64,000 bases of DNA, from NCBI RefSeq assembly GCF_040187885.1, contig NZ_JBDPLH010000002.1, forward strand, positions 62,001-126,000, in the 5' to 3' direction. The stretch comes from Roseateles_E cavernae (lineage in GTDB: Bacteria > Pseudomonadota > Gammaproteobacteria > Burkholderiales > Burkholderiaceae_C). The notes below the pieces were generated by a model, which ran no database searches, was not told where the DNA came from, and worked only from the letters and a program-made list of their open reading frames with translations. This document shows positions 17,888-25,606 of the stretch, piece by piece. Both the position numbers and the translations under genes were made by a program. Numbering within the stretch: position 1 is the first letter of the stretch; every line of letters starts with the position of its first letter.

Positions 17888-19435
17888 TCAGCGCGCCAGC
17901 TGGAACACCCCCACCAGCCGCGCCAGCTCGGCGGCCTGATGCTGCAGGCTTTCGGCGGCGGCGGTGCTTTCCTCGACCAGGGCGGCGTTCTGCTGCGTGA
18001 CCTGGTCGAGCTGGTTGACGGCGTCGCCGATCTGGCCGATGCCCTTGCTCTGCTCGCTGCTGGCGCCGGCGATCTCGGCGATCAGCTGGCTGACCTGGCG
18101 CACCTGGTCGACGATGCCGCCCATCGCGCTGCCGGCGTCGTCGGCCAGGCGCGAGCCCGACTCGACCTGGCTGACGCTGTCATTGATCAGCACCTTGATC
18201 TCGCGGGCCGCCTGGGCCGAGCGCTGGGCCAGCGCGCGCACCTCGGCGGCGACGACCGCGAAGCCGCGGCCCTGCTCGCCGGCCCGCGCCGCCTCGACCG
18301 CCGCGTTCAAGGCCAGGATATTGGTCTGGAAGGCGATGCCGTCGATGGTGCCGATGATGTCGGCAATGCGCTTGGAGGCCTCGGCAATGCCTTGCATGGT
18401 GTTGACGACCTGGGCCACCACCGTGCCGCCCTGGCCGGCCGCCGCAGCGGCGGCCGAGGCCAGCGCATTGGCCTGGGCGGCGGTGTCGGCGTTGTTGCGC
18501 ACCGTGCTGGAGAGTTCCTCCATCGAGGCGGCGGTCTGCTGCAGATTGCTGGCCTGCTCCTCGGTGCGCTGGGACAGGTCGATGCTGCCGCTGGCGATCT
18601 CGCGCGAGCCGGTGGCGATGCTCTCGCTGCTGTCGCGCACCTGGGAGACGATCTGCACCAGCGAGCCGTTCATCTGGTTCAGCGCCGTCATCAGCTGAGC
18701 CGCCTCGTCGCGGCCCTGGACGGCGGCAGCGGCCCGCAGATCACCGCTGGCCACGGTCTGCGCGAAGCTGACCGCCTCCTGCATCGGGCCGGTGATCGAG
18801 CGGGTGCTCATCAGGCCGGCCACAACCGCGATCAGCGCCGCGACCAGGCTGACGCCGAGGCTCCAGGCGCGCACGCTGTCGCGGGTGGCCTGAGCCTGGC
18901 TGTAGCTGGCGGCGGCCACCTCGATCTGCAGCTTGATCAGCGCGTCGATGCCGTCCTTGGCCTGCTGGCCCAGCGGCACGATGCGCTCGCCGTACAGGGC
19001 CTGGGCGCGCGCGACCTCGCCGGCCTTCAGCGCGTCGCGGGCGGCCAGCAGGCCTTCGCGCACATAGCTGCCGCGCACCTGGGTGAAGGCCTCGGCCAGC
19101 TGTTTTTCCTGCGGCGTCAGATAGCTGTCCATATAGGCTTTCCAGGTCTTGCTGACCTGGGCGATATTGGCCTGCAGCTGGCTGTCCAGCGCCGGCAGCG
19201 CGGCCGGGTCGCGCAGCATCTCCATCACCAGGATGCGGTTGCGCAGCATCAGCCCGTCGACCTCGCCGATCTGCTTGAGGGGGATCGTGCGGTCCTCGTA
19301 GATGGTTTTCAGGTCCGCAAAGACGCGCGTGCTGCCTTGCACGCCGACCCAGCTGACGACGGCCAGCAAGAGCAGGACCAGTCCGAAAGCCAGGCCCAGA
19401 CGCCGGCCGATACGCAGATTCCGCAGCAGTTCCAT
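17888..19435 (-). CDS. Methyl-accepting chemotaxis protein with 4HB sensor
   Basis: 515-residue chemoreceptor. TM1 (LGLAFGLVLLLLAVVSWVGV) follows a basic start MELLRNLRIGRR; the periplasmic part looks like a four-helix bundle (4HB_MCP); TM2 (VSLVAALIAVVAGLM) is near residue 200; then HAMP and the long coiled-coil signalling domain with the tip EAARAGEQGRGFAVVAAEVR that contacts CheA and CheW. The start is the ATG preceded by AGGGAG; a longer frame extends upstream without a ribosome binding site. Its ligand is unknown and no che genes are in the window. Confidence 0.92.
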   Translation of the reverse strand: MELLRNLRIGRRLGLAFGLVLLLLAVVSWVGVQGSTRVFADLKTIYEDRTIPLKQIGEVDGLMLRNRILVMEMLRDPAALPALDSQLQANIAQVSKTWKAYMDSYLTPQEKQLAEAFTQVRGSYVREGLLAARDALKAGEVARAQALYGERIVPLGQQAKDGIDALIKLQIEVAAASYSQAQATRDSVRAWSLGVSLVAALIAVVAGLMSTRSITGPMQEAVSFAQTVASGDLRAAAAVQGRDEAAQLMTALNQMNGSLVQIVSQVRDSSESIATGSREIASGSIDLSQRTEEQASNLQQTAASMEELSSTVRNNADTAAQANALASAAAAAAGQGGTVVAQVVNTMQGIAEASKRIADIIGTIDGIAFQTNILALNAAVEAARAGEQGRGFAVVAAEVRALAQRSAQAAREIKVLINDSVSQVESGSRLADDAGSAMGGIVDQVRQVSQLIAEIAGASSEQSKGIGQIGDAVNQLDQVTQQNAALVEESTAAAESLQHQAAELARLVGVFQLAR

Positions 19436-19500
19436 TGGATGCTCCCTGGCGCTTTGTCGCGCTGATTCTGCATCAGCAGGATGCATGCCAGGGGGAAATT

Positions 19501-20499
19501 TCAGCGCGGCGGCGCGATGTCCTCGCCGCGCAGGCGCCGCCATAGCCAGGCCAGCCCGGCCCGCAGATCGCCGCGCGAGCCCAGCTGCTGCGGACGGTCC
19601 AGCGGCCGCAGCGGCGAGTGCTGCTCGGCGATGGCGAAGCTGAAGATGTAGTGAGGTTCCTGGCCCATGCGCAGATCGGTGATCAGCACCTGGTCGGCCT
19701 TGCGCTCCAGCTTGAAGAAGCCGTCGCTGAACGCGGCCAGGGTCGCGACCGGCGGGTGGGTCTTCAAGGCCTCGTAGAGCGCCTCGCCGCGATCAAAGCG
19801 CTCGAAGCGTATCGTCGTGCCGGCATCCAGCAGCGAGTAGAAACCTTCGCGATAGCCCTCTGGCGTGACCGCGACGATGCGCCACAGCACCGTGTTGAAG
19901 GGGCTGGGCGTGACCAGCAGGCGCTGCACCGGCTGGCCGGCCAGGCTCTGGCGCGCCAGTTGCTCGACATGCTGCTGGGCCAGCGCGCTCCAGCCCAGAT
20001 AGGCGGTCGACAGCAGCAGGCCGGCCGCGTTCCAGCGCAGCGCCCGCACGCCGCCGGCCAGGGCCGCGCCGGTGCCGATCAGCAGCGGCAGCGTGTAGAG
20101 CGGGTCGATGATGAAGATGCTGCCCAGGCCCAGCGGCTCGCTGCTGAAGGGACGCAGCAGCTGGGTGCCGTAAATCGTCATGTAGTCCAGCAGCGGATGC
20201 GTGATCAGGGCCAGCCAGACCGCCAGCAGCCAGCGCCCGAACAGCGCGCGCTCGCGCTGCAGCGCGGCAATGGCGGCCGCGATCGGCGCGGCGGCCAGGC
20301 TCAGCCAGAACAGCGCATGGCTGTTGCCCCGGTGCAGCACCATATTGCTAAGCGCATCGCCGTGGTCGATGAAGGCATCGAGATCGGGCAGCGTGCCGCA
20401 GACGGCGCCCCATAGCGCCGACTTCCACAAGGCCGTGCGCCGGCCCATCACCGCGACGCCGACGGCGGCGCCCAGCGCGATTTGCGAGAGTGAATCCAT
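19501..20499 (-). CDS. YdjM-like inner-membrane metal-dependent hydrolase family protein
   Basis: 332-residue multi-pass membrane protein of the YdjM/LexA-regulated, membrane-bound hydrolase family. The conserved histidine/aspartate pattern is present: SLSQIALGAAVG at the start, GTLPDLDAFIDHGD, LHRGNSHALFW and ITHPLLDYMTIYGTQLLRPF. Four to five hydrophobic segments fill the first 190 residues; the C-terminal 140 residues look soluble. Enzymatic activity has not been well defined for the family. Confidence 0.85.
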   Translation of the reverse strand: MDSLSQIALGAAVGVAVMGRRTALWKSALWGAVCGTLPDLDAFIDHGDALSNMVLHRGNSHALFWLSLAAAPIAAAIAALQRERALFGRWLLAVWLALITHPLLDYMTIYGTQLLRPFSSEPLGLGSIFIIDPLYTLPLLIGTGAALAGGVRALRWNAAGLLLSTAYLGWSALAQQHVEQLARQSLAGQPVQRLLVTPSPFNTVLWRIVAVTPEGYREGFYSLLDAGTTIRFERFDRGEALYEALKTHPPVATLAAFSDGFFKLERKADQVLITDLRMGQEPHYIFSFAIAEQHSPLRPLDRPQQLGSRGDLRAGLAWLWRRLRGEDIAPPR

Positions 20500-20535
20500 G
20501 GGGGCGGATTCTGGACGCTTCTGGCTTGACCTGTC

Positions 20536-21204
20536 CTAGGGGCGGATATCGGGCGCGGCGACGGGCGAAATGCCCTGGGCCTGGGCGGCCTCGGTCTGCA
20601 CGGCCAGCGCTCGGCGCCAGCCGTCGCGCTGCTGCAGCCGCGCCCAGTAGGCGGCCACGGCCGGCGTGAACTGCGCATCCAGCCCCAGATGGCTGGCCAG
20701 CAGCAGCGCATAGCCCACCGAGATGTCGGCCGCCGTGAAGCGGCCGGCGCAGAGCCAGTCCTGCGCGGCCAGGCGCGGCTCCAGCGTGCGCAGCCGGGCC
20801 AGAAACCATCTGGCGTAGTCCTCGGCCACCTGGGGCTGGCGGCGCTCGGCCGGCTCGAAGAAGCGGTAGCGCAGCAGCAGGGTCTGCGGGAAGGTCAGGG
20901 TGGCTTCGCCGAAATGCAGCCAGTTCAGATAGGCCCCGTAGTCGGCCTCGGCCATGCCCACATCAAGACCGCCGGGGTCATGTCTTGCGGCCAGGTACTG
21001 GCAGATCGCGGCGGACTCCGTCATGCGCGTCTCGCCGTCCAGCAGCAGCGGCACGGTGCCCAGCGGGTTCAGGGCCAGATAAGCCTTGTCGTGCACGCGG
21101 GGCGGGAAGGGCAGGACGATCAGCTGGTAGTTCAGGCCCAGCTCTTCGAGCGCCCACAGCGGACGGAAGGAGCGGGCGCTGAGGCAGTGGTAGAGGGTCA
21201 GCAA
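20536..21204 (-). CDS. Glutathione S-transferase
   Basis: 222-residue GST. The N-terminal thioredoxin-like domain (residues 1-80) contains TLYHCLSARSFRPLWALEEL and the cis-Pro region NPLGTVPLLLDGETRMTESA, which bind glutathione; the all-helical C-terminal domain follows (GAYLNWLHFGEA, FTAADISVGYALLLA). The substrate is unknown. It lies 12 bp downstream of a 96-residue hypothetical gene on the same strand, so the two are likely co-transcribed. Confidence 0.92.
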   Translation of the reverse strand: MLTLYHCLSARSFRPLWALEELGLNYQLIVLPFPPRVHDKAYLALNPLGTVPLLLDGETRMTESAAICQYLAARHDPGGLDVGMAEADYGAYLNWLHFGEATLTFPQTLLLRYRFFEPAERRQPQVAEDYARWFLARLRTLEPRLAAQDWLCAGRFTAADISVGYALLLASHLGLDAQFTPAVAAYWARLQQRDGWRRALAVQTEAAQAQGISPVAAPDIRP

Positions 21205-21216
21205 GGGCCGGAGTCT

Positions 21217-21507
21217 CTAGATGGCGAGTCGGTAGACCTTGGCGGCCGCGCGCTCGTCGGCGCTGTGGCCGGCCAGCGCGCGGTCCCATTCCGCGCCGCC
21301 GGCGCCCTGGGTCGCGGCGGCACTGCTGATCATCGAGGCCATTTCCTCGGTGCTGGCATCGAACTCGGCGATCTGCTCGCGCGTCTCCAGAAACAAGCGC
21401 GCCAGCATCACGCCGCCGGACTCGATCACCACCAGATAGCGGGCCGCCTGGCGCAGCGCGCCGGGATGGTGTTTGGCGGGTGTTTCCATTCCGAAGCCTT
21501 GGCCCAT
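21217..21507 (-). CDS. Hypothetical protein upstream of GST
   Basis: 96-residue soluble protein that I do not recognise. The start at 21507 is supported by GAGGAG 6 bases upstream; a second ATG at 21489 is possible. The middle is hydrophobic with VVIESGGVMLARLFLETREQ, followed by an acidic helix and an Ala-rich end. Codon use matches the flanking genes. Its tandem position with the GST is the only hint to function. Confidence 0.7.
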   Translation of the reverse strand: MGQGFGMETPAKHHPGALRQAARYLVVIESGGVMLARLFLETREQIAEFDASTEEMASMISSAAATQGAGGAEWDRALAGHSADERAAAKVYRLAI

Positions 21508-21550
21508 GGTGTCTCCTCGCGTGGCTGATTCAGCGCCAAGACTATCACCG

Positions 21551-23005
21551 TCAAGGGGCGCCCAGCAGGGCCAGTTGCCGGGCGGCGCTGCGGATTTCGG
21601 CCGGCGTCAAGGCCGCATAGCCCAGCAGCCAGCCATCCTGGCGCGGCGCCGAGAGGTAGAGCCGGCTCAGCGAAGGCGTGGCCAAGCCCCGCGACGCGGC
21701 GGCGCGGCTGAGCGCCGCCTCGCCGCCCTCGGGCAGCAGCGCCGCCAGTTGCAGGCCGCCGGCGCTGGGCTGGGGCAGCAGCCAGGCCTGCAGCGGACGC
21801 AGCGCCTCCAGCAGGACTTCGCGACGCTGCCGGTAGAGGCTGCGCATCAGGCGCAGATGGGCGGCGAAATGACCTTGGCCGATGAAGTCGGCGGTGACCG
21901 CCTGGGCCAGCTGGGCGCTATGGCCGTCCTGGACGCTGCGTGCCGCCGTCAGCGGCGCGACCAGGGCCGGCGGCAGCACCATATAGGCCAGGCGCAGCGA
22001 CGGAAACAGCACCTTGGAGAAGGTGCCCAGATAGATCACCCGGCCGGCCCCGCCCGCTTCCTCCAGGCCTTGCAGCGCCGGCATCGGCCGGCCTTCGTAG
22101 TGGAACTCGCTGTCGTAGTCGTCCTCGACGATCCAGGCCTGCTCCCGCCGCGCCAGCGCCAGCAGGGCCAGGCGGCGCTCCAGGCTCAGAGCCATGCCGC
22201 AGGGGTATTGGTGCGACGGGGTCAGATAGATCAGGCGCGGCGCGGGCAGGGCTGTGCCCTCGGGGTTCAGACCCTGCGGATCCAGCCGCACCGGCTGCAG
22301 GCGGGCGCCAGCGGCGGCAAAGGCCGTGCTGGCGCCGCGATAGCCGGGCTCCTCCATCCAGACGGTGTCGCCGGCATCCAGCAGCATCGACGCTGCGAGT
22401 TGCAGGCCCTGCTGCGAACTGGTCAGCACCAGCACCTGTTCGGCGCTGCAGCGCAGGCCGCGCGACTGGCGCAGATAGCCGGCGATGGCGGCGCGCAGAT
22501 CCTCATGACCTTGCGGGTCGCCATAGCCCAGCAGCCCCGGTTCGCGGCGCAGTCGCTGGTTGATCAGCCGGCGCCAGGTTTCCAGCGGGAAGGCGCGCAG
22601 ATCTGGGCTGCCGGCCTCGAAGGCGCGCGGGTGGCGCGGGTCCTCGCAGCCCCCCGTCGCCGCAATCGCCTGGCCGCGCTGTGACAGCGTCGGCCCGACA
22701 GCCTGCGGCGCCAGCGCGCGCCGCGCCGCCGGGCGGGCCTGGGCCTCGATGGCGACAAAGCTGCCGCGCCCGGTCTGGCGCCGCAGATAGCCCTCGGCCT
22801 CCAGCTGGGCATAGGCCGCCTCCACCGTGACCCGCGACAGACCCAGATCGGCCGCCAGCACCCGGCTGGACGGCAGCCGCTCCTGATGAACCAGCTCGCC
22901 GCCCAGCATGGCCTGCCGCAGGCTGGCGCAGAGCTGCTCGCGCCGACCCAGGCCCCGGTCGGACTGGCGCTCGAACAACTGCAGCCATAGGCGGGGTGGT
23001 GGCAT
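21551..23005 (-). CDS. MocR-type GntR/aminotransferase fusion regulator
   Basis: 484-residue MocR/PdxR-like regulator: an N-terminal GntR winged helix (residues about 15-80, SLRQAMLGGELVHQERLPSS, ADLGLSRVTVEAAYAQLEAE) joined to a class I aminotransferase-like domain that binds PLP. The PLP lysine is in YLGTFSKVLFPSLRLAYM, and the cofactor Asp/Tyr motif is WIVEDDYDSEFHYEGRP. The start is the ATG of MPPPRLWLQLFERQ; the upstream frame extension runs into the divergent rhodanese region. It probably controls the divergent rhodanese-GNAT pair 95 bp away. Confidence 0.92.
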   Translation of the reverse strand: MPPPRLWLQLFERQSDRGLGRREQLCASLRQAMLGGELVHQERLPSSRVLAADLGLSRVTVEAAYAQLEAEGYLRRQTGRGSFVAIEAQARPAARRALAPQAVGPTLSQRGQAIAATGGCEDPRHPRAFEAGSPDLRAFPLETWRRLINQRLRREPGLLGYGDPQGHEDLRAAIAGYLRQSRGLRCSAEQVLVLTSSQQGLQLAASMLLDAGDTVWMEEPGYRGASTAFAAAGARLQPVRLDPQGLNPEGTALPAPRLIYLTPSHQYPCGMALSLERRLALLALARREQAWIVEDDYDSEFHYEGRPMPALQGLEEAGGAGRVIYLGTFSKVLFPSLRLAYMVLPPALVAPLTAARSVQDGHSAQLAQAVTADFIGQGHFAAHLRLMRSLYRQRREVLLEALRPLQAWLLPQPSAGGLQLAALLPEGGEAALSRAAASRGLATPSLSRLYLSAPRQDGWLLGYAALTPAEIRSAARQLALLGAP

Positions 23006-23100
23006 TGGTCTTATCTTGCGAATGAAATTGGCATCAATGCTAAGTCCAAACCGCTCGACACTGGCGCTGCTCCCCACCACCTGTTCAGACGGAATCCACC

Positions 23101-23559
23101 ATGTCACAGCAAGCCTTCGAGTCCATCGTCCTGTCCTATCCCGCACCGACGCCCGAGCAAAGCCGCGACTTCATGCTGGCCAAGCTGCACTACCACGCCG
23201 ACGCCTGGGATGTGGCCGAGGACCTGCGCGCCGGCGTTCGAACCCTGGTCGTCATCGACACCCGCTCGGCCGAAGCCTATTCGGCCGGCCATGTGCCCGG
23301 CGCCATTTCCTTCCCGCATCGCACGATGGATGCGGCCAGCACCGCGCGGCTGGATCGCAGCAAGACCTATGTGTGCTACTGCGACGGCATCGGCTGCAAT
23401 GGTTCGACCAAGGGCGCCTACAAGCTGGCCGCGCTGGGCTTCTCGGTCAAGGAGATGCTGGGCGGGCTGGACTTCTGGAAGCGCGACGGCCATCCGGTCG
23501 CGACCGGCGCGGCGCCGGGCAGCCTGCGGCCGGAGGACCTGATCGGCTGCGAATGCTGA
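23101..23559 (+). CDS. Rhodanese-like domain protein
   Basis: 152-residue rhodanese-fold protein with LVVIDTRSAEAYSAGHVPGA and an active-site region YVCYCDGIGCNGSTKGAYKL. Cys-rich ends (CYCDGIGC and a terminal CEC) are unusual and could bind a metal or form disulfides. It is divergent from the MocR gene and overlaps the following GNAT gene by 7 bp, so the pair forms a small operon likely under MocR control. Confidence 0.88.
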   Translation: MSQQAFESIVLSYPAPTPEQSRDFMLAKLHYHADAWDVAEDLRAGVRTLVVIDTRSAEAYSAGHVPGAISFPHRTMDAASTARLDRSKTYVCYCDGIGCNGSTKGAYKLAALGFSVKEMLGGLDFWKRDGHPVATGAAPGSLRPEDLIGCEC

Positions 23560-24005
23560 GGGCTGAGGTACGCGCCGCCATGCCCGGCGATGCGGCCGTG
23601 CTGGCCGCGCTGTGCCGCGAGCATGCCTGCTATGAGCGGCTGGCTCCCTGCAACGATGACGGCTTCGAGGCGCGTCTGGCCGCGGCACTCGCCGCTGGAC
23701 GGCTGCAGGCTTGGCTGGCCGGGCGGCGCGAGGAGGCGCTGGGCTATGCCAGCTTGACGCTGGATTTCGCGACCCTGAGCGCTCGGCCTTTTGCCCATCT
23801 CGACTGTCTCTATCTGCGGCCGGCGGCGCGTGGGCAAGGACTGGGTGCCTGTCTGCTGCACGAGGTGAAACAGTGCGCTGTGGCGCTGGGCTGCGCGGAG
23901 CTGCAATGGCAGACGCCGGACTGGAACGAGGCGGCCGTGCGCTTCTATCTGCGCGCCGGTGCGACGCTGCGGGACAAGAAGCGCTTTGCGATGTCGCTTG
24001 CCTAG
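23553..24005 (+). CDS. GNAT family N-acetyltransferase
   Basis: 150-residue GNAT protein. It opens MLRAEVRAAMPGDAAVLAAL and has the acetyl-CoA binding motif A as LDCLYLRPAARGQGLGACLL, with R/QxxGxG/A as ARGQGLGA. The C-terminal ELQWQTPDWNEAAVRFYLRAGA is the typical motif B. The start was set at the ATG overlapping the rhodanese stop; 23580 is an alternative. The acceptor substrate is unknown. Confidence 0.85.
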   Translation: MLRAEVRAAMPGDAAVLAALCREHACYERLAPCNDDGFEARLAAALAAGRLQAWLAGRREEALGYASLTLDFATLSARPFAHLDCLYLRPAARGQGLGACLLHEVKQCAVALGCAELQWQTPDWNEAAVRFYLRAGATLRDKKRFAMSLA

Positions 24006-24018
24006 GCGCCGGCAAGGC

Positions 24019-25368
24019 TCAAGGAGCCTGATGCACCGAGTAGGCGATGCGCTGGCCGGGCAGGCCGGACATCGTGCCCAGTCTGATTTCGTAGCGCCCC
24101 GCGGCTTGTGCGGGCAGCTCGACCTGGATGCGGCCGTTGTCGAGCCACTGGAGCGCGACCGGGCTGGCGCCACCCTCGAAGCTGAGCAGTTGCGCGAGAT
24201 TGTTGCGCAGGGCGTCCAGGCCGGTGCCGTGCAGGATGAGGCGCCCGGGTCGCCCGGCCTGCAGCGCGCTGTCATCGACCGAGTCCAGCTGGGCCAGGCG
24301 TTTGATCAGGCGGAAGGCGATGCGGCGGGCAGGCAGCCCATGGCTGAACTTCAACTCGATCGCGGCTTCATGCGTGGCCTGGTTGGCGAGCTTCTCGAAC
24401 GCCTCGGGCACCGGAGCCCAGACCACGGGGTTGCCGAGGCCGCCCTGGCTGTTGACCAGGCGCAGCCAGGGCGTGTCGCTGTGGGCGCTCCATGTCAGGT
24501 CCGCGGGCGTGAGCGAGGTGCGGAGGACGCGGATGCTGGTGGCGGCCTGTGTGCCGAGCGTGTGCACCGCGAAACTGGGGACGTAGAGCACGCGGACCAG
24601 GTCTTCGATCGTGGCCTTGACCTGGAGCGTGCGGGGCGGGCGATCCACGCCTTGCGGCTGGAACTGGATCTCCGCCTTGTGCACGCCAGCCTTCAGCCCG
24701 GCGACCGGCTGCAGCTCGAGCTGTGCACCGTTCATGCGGTGCTCCAGCCAGGCGGCGCTGGCCGAGGAGTTCAGGATCTGGTAGGTCCAGCCGCTGGCCT
24801 GCGCGGGCAGGCTGATCGTCACCACAGAGGGGGCCGGGCGCTCGCCGACGCTGCCGTTGAATTCGATCTCGTGGGTGCTGAGCTGGAAGGCCGGATGAAT
24901 GCGGTGTTCGTACTCGACCGTGCTGGGTGAGCCGCTCAGGTGGCGCTGGCAGGCCCGGTCGTGGCAGGCGTTCAGCGTCAGCCGCCCGGCGTATCGAGCG
25001 GGAGGGAGGTCGCTGCGCAGTCGGAGCCTGACATCGGCGCGGCCGGTCTGGGGATTCCAGTCGATCGGCGCGATGGTTTCTACCGCCTCGCCATCGGCTT
25101 GCGCGCTGAAGTAGATCGCGTCCTGGGCCGCTTGTCCGGAAACCTGCAGGCTCAGCGCTTTCTCGAGCAGCGCGCCGGGATCGCCGCGCTCGGTCTCGCT
25201 GCGCAGCGCGCCGCCATCAAGCTGCAGTCGAGCCGTGGCGATAGGCGGCGTGGGCGTAGGAGCGGTGGTGTCTCCGCCGCCCCCACCCCCACAGGCTTGC
25301 ATCAGAAGCGCGCCAAGCAGGCACAGGCGGGGCCCCCATGGGGTTCTTTGCGCAGCGATGGGGGGCAT
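24019..25368 (-). CDS. Lipoprotein with IPT/TIG-like C-terminal region
   Basis: 449-residue predicted lipoprotein. The signal peptide ends in a lipobox LMQA|C with Cys26 as the lipidated residue, followed by a Gly run and a Thr/Pro-rich linker. The body is beta-rich with no enzymatic motif. One region (SGWTYQILNSSASAAWLEHR to AEIQFQPQG) resembles the BACON-type fold, and the last 80 residues resemble an IPT/TIG Ig-like fold (GRLILHGTGLDALRNNLAQL). The start was chosen at the ATG preceded by AGGGAG; a longer frame to 25482 lacks a signal. Likely attached to the outer membrane; function unknown. Confidence 0.8.
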   Translation of the reverse strand: MPPIAAQRTPWGPRLCLLGALLMQACGGGGGGDTTAPTPTPPIATARLQLDGGALRSETERGDPGALLEKALSLQVSGQAAQDAIYFSAQADGEAVETIAPIDWNPQTGRADVRLRLRSDLPPARYAGRLTLNACHDRACQRHLSGSPSTVEYEHRIHPAFQLSTHEIEFNGSVGERPAPSVVTISLPAQASGWTYQILNSSASAAWLEHRMNGAQLELQPVAGLKAGVHKAEIQFQPQGVDRPPRTLQVKATIEDLVRVLYVPSFAVHTLGTQAATSIRVLRTSLTPADLTWSAHSDTPWLRLVNSQGGLGNPVVWAPVPEAFEKLANQATHEAAIELKFSHGLPARRIAFRLIKRLAQLDSVDDSALQAGRPGRLILHGTGLDALRNNLAQLLSFEGGASPVALQWLDNGRIQVELPAQAAGRYEIRLGTMSGLPGQRIAYSVHQAP

Positions 25369-25560
25369 GATTCTCCCTGAGTTTCTTTCTTGATTGCTTT
25401 TGAGTGCAGGGCCGCCCCAGCGGCTCGTCTGCAGGGAGCGGATGGTAGAAAATGCGGCATGAAGAGGCGATGAATGCAGCATCGCCCGGCGAGCCTTCCG
25501 CCGTGCTATGGGCCGGCTGTGCGTCGACCCGTGATCTGGAAGTCTTCGGCGAGGGCATCA

Positions 25561-25590
25561 AGAAAAAGGCCTCCCGAAGGAGGCCTCTGG
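25561..25590 (-). terminator. Intrinsic terminator of icmF
   Basis: Perfect 8-bp inverted repeat AGGCCTCC (25567-25574) and GGAGGCCT (25579-25586). On the minus strand the loop is the stable tetraloop TTCG, followed by TTTTTCTT. It lies 17 bp past the icmF stop. The rest of the 238-bp gap 25369-25606 holds no gene that I can see. Confidence 0.92.
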
Positions 25591-25606
25591 AGCATGGAGG
25601 AAGCGA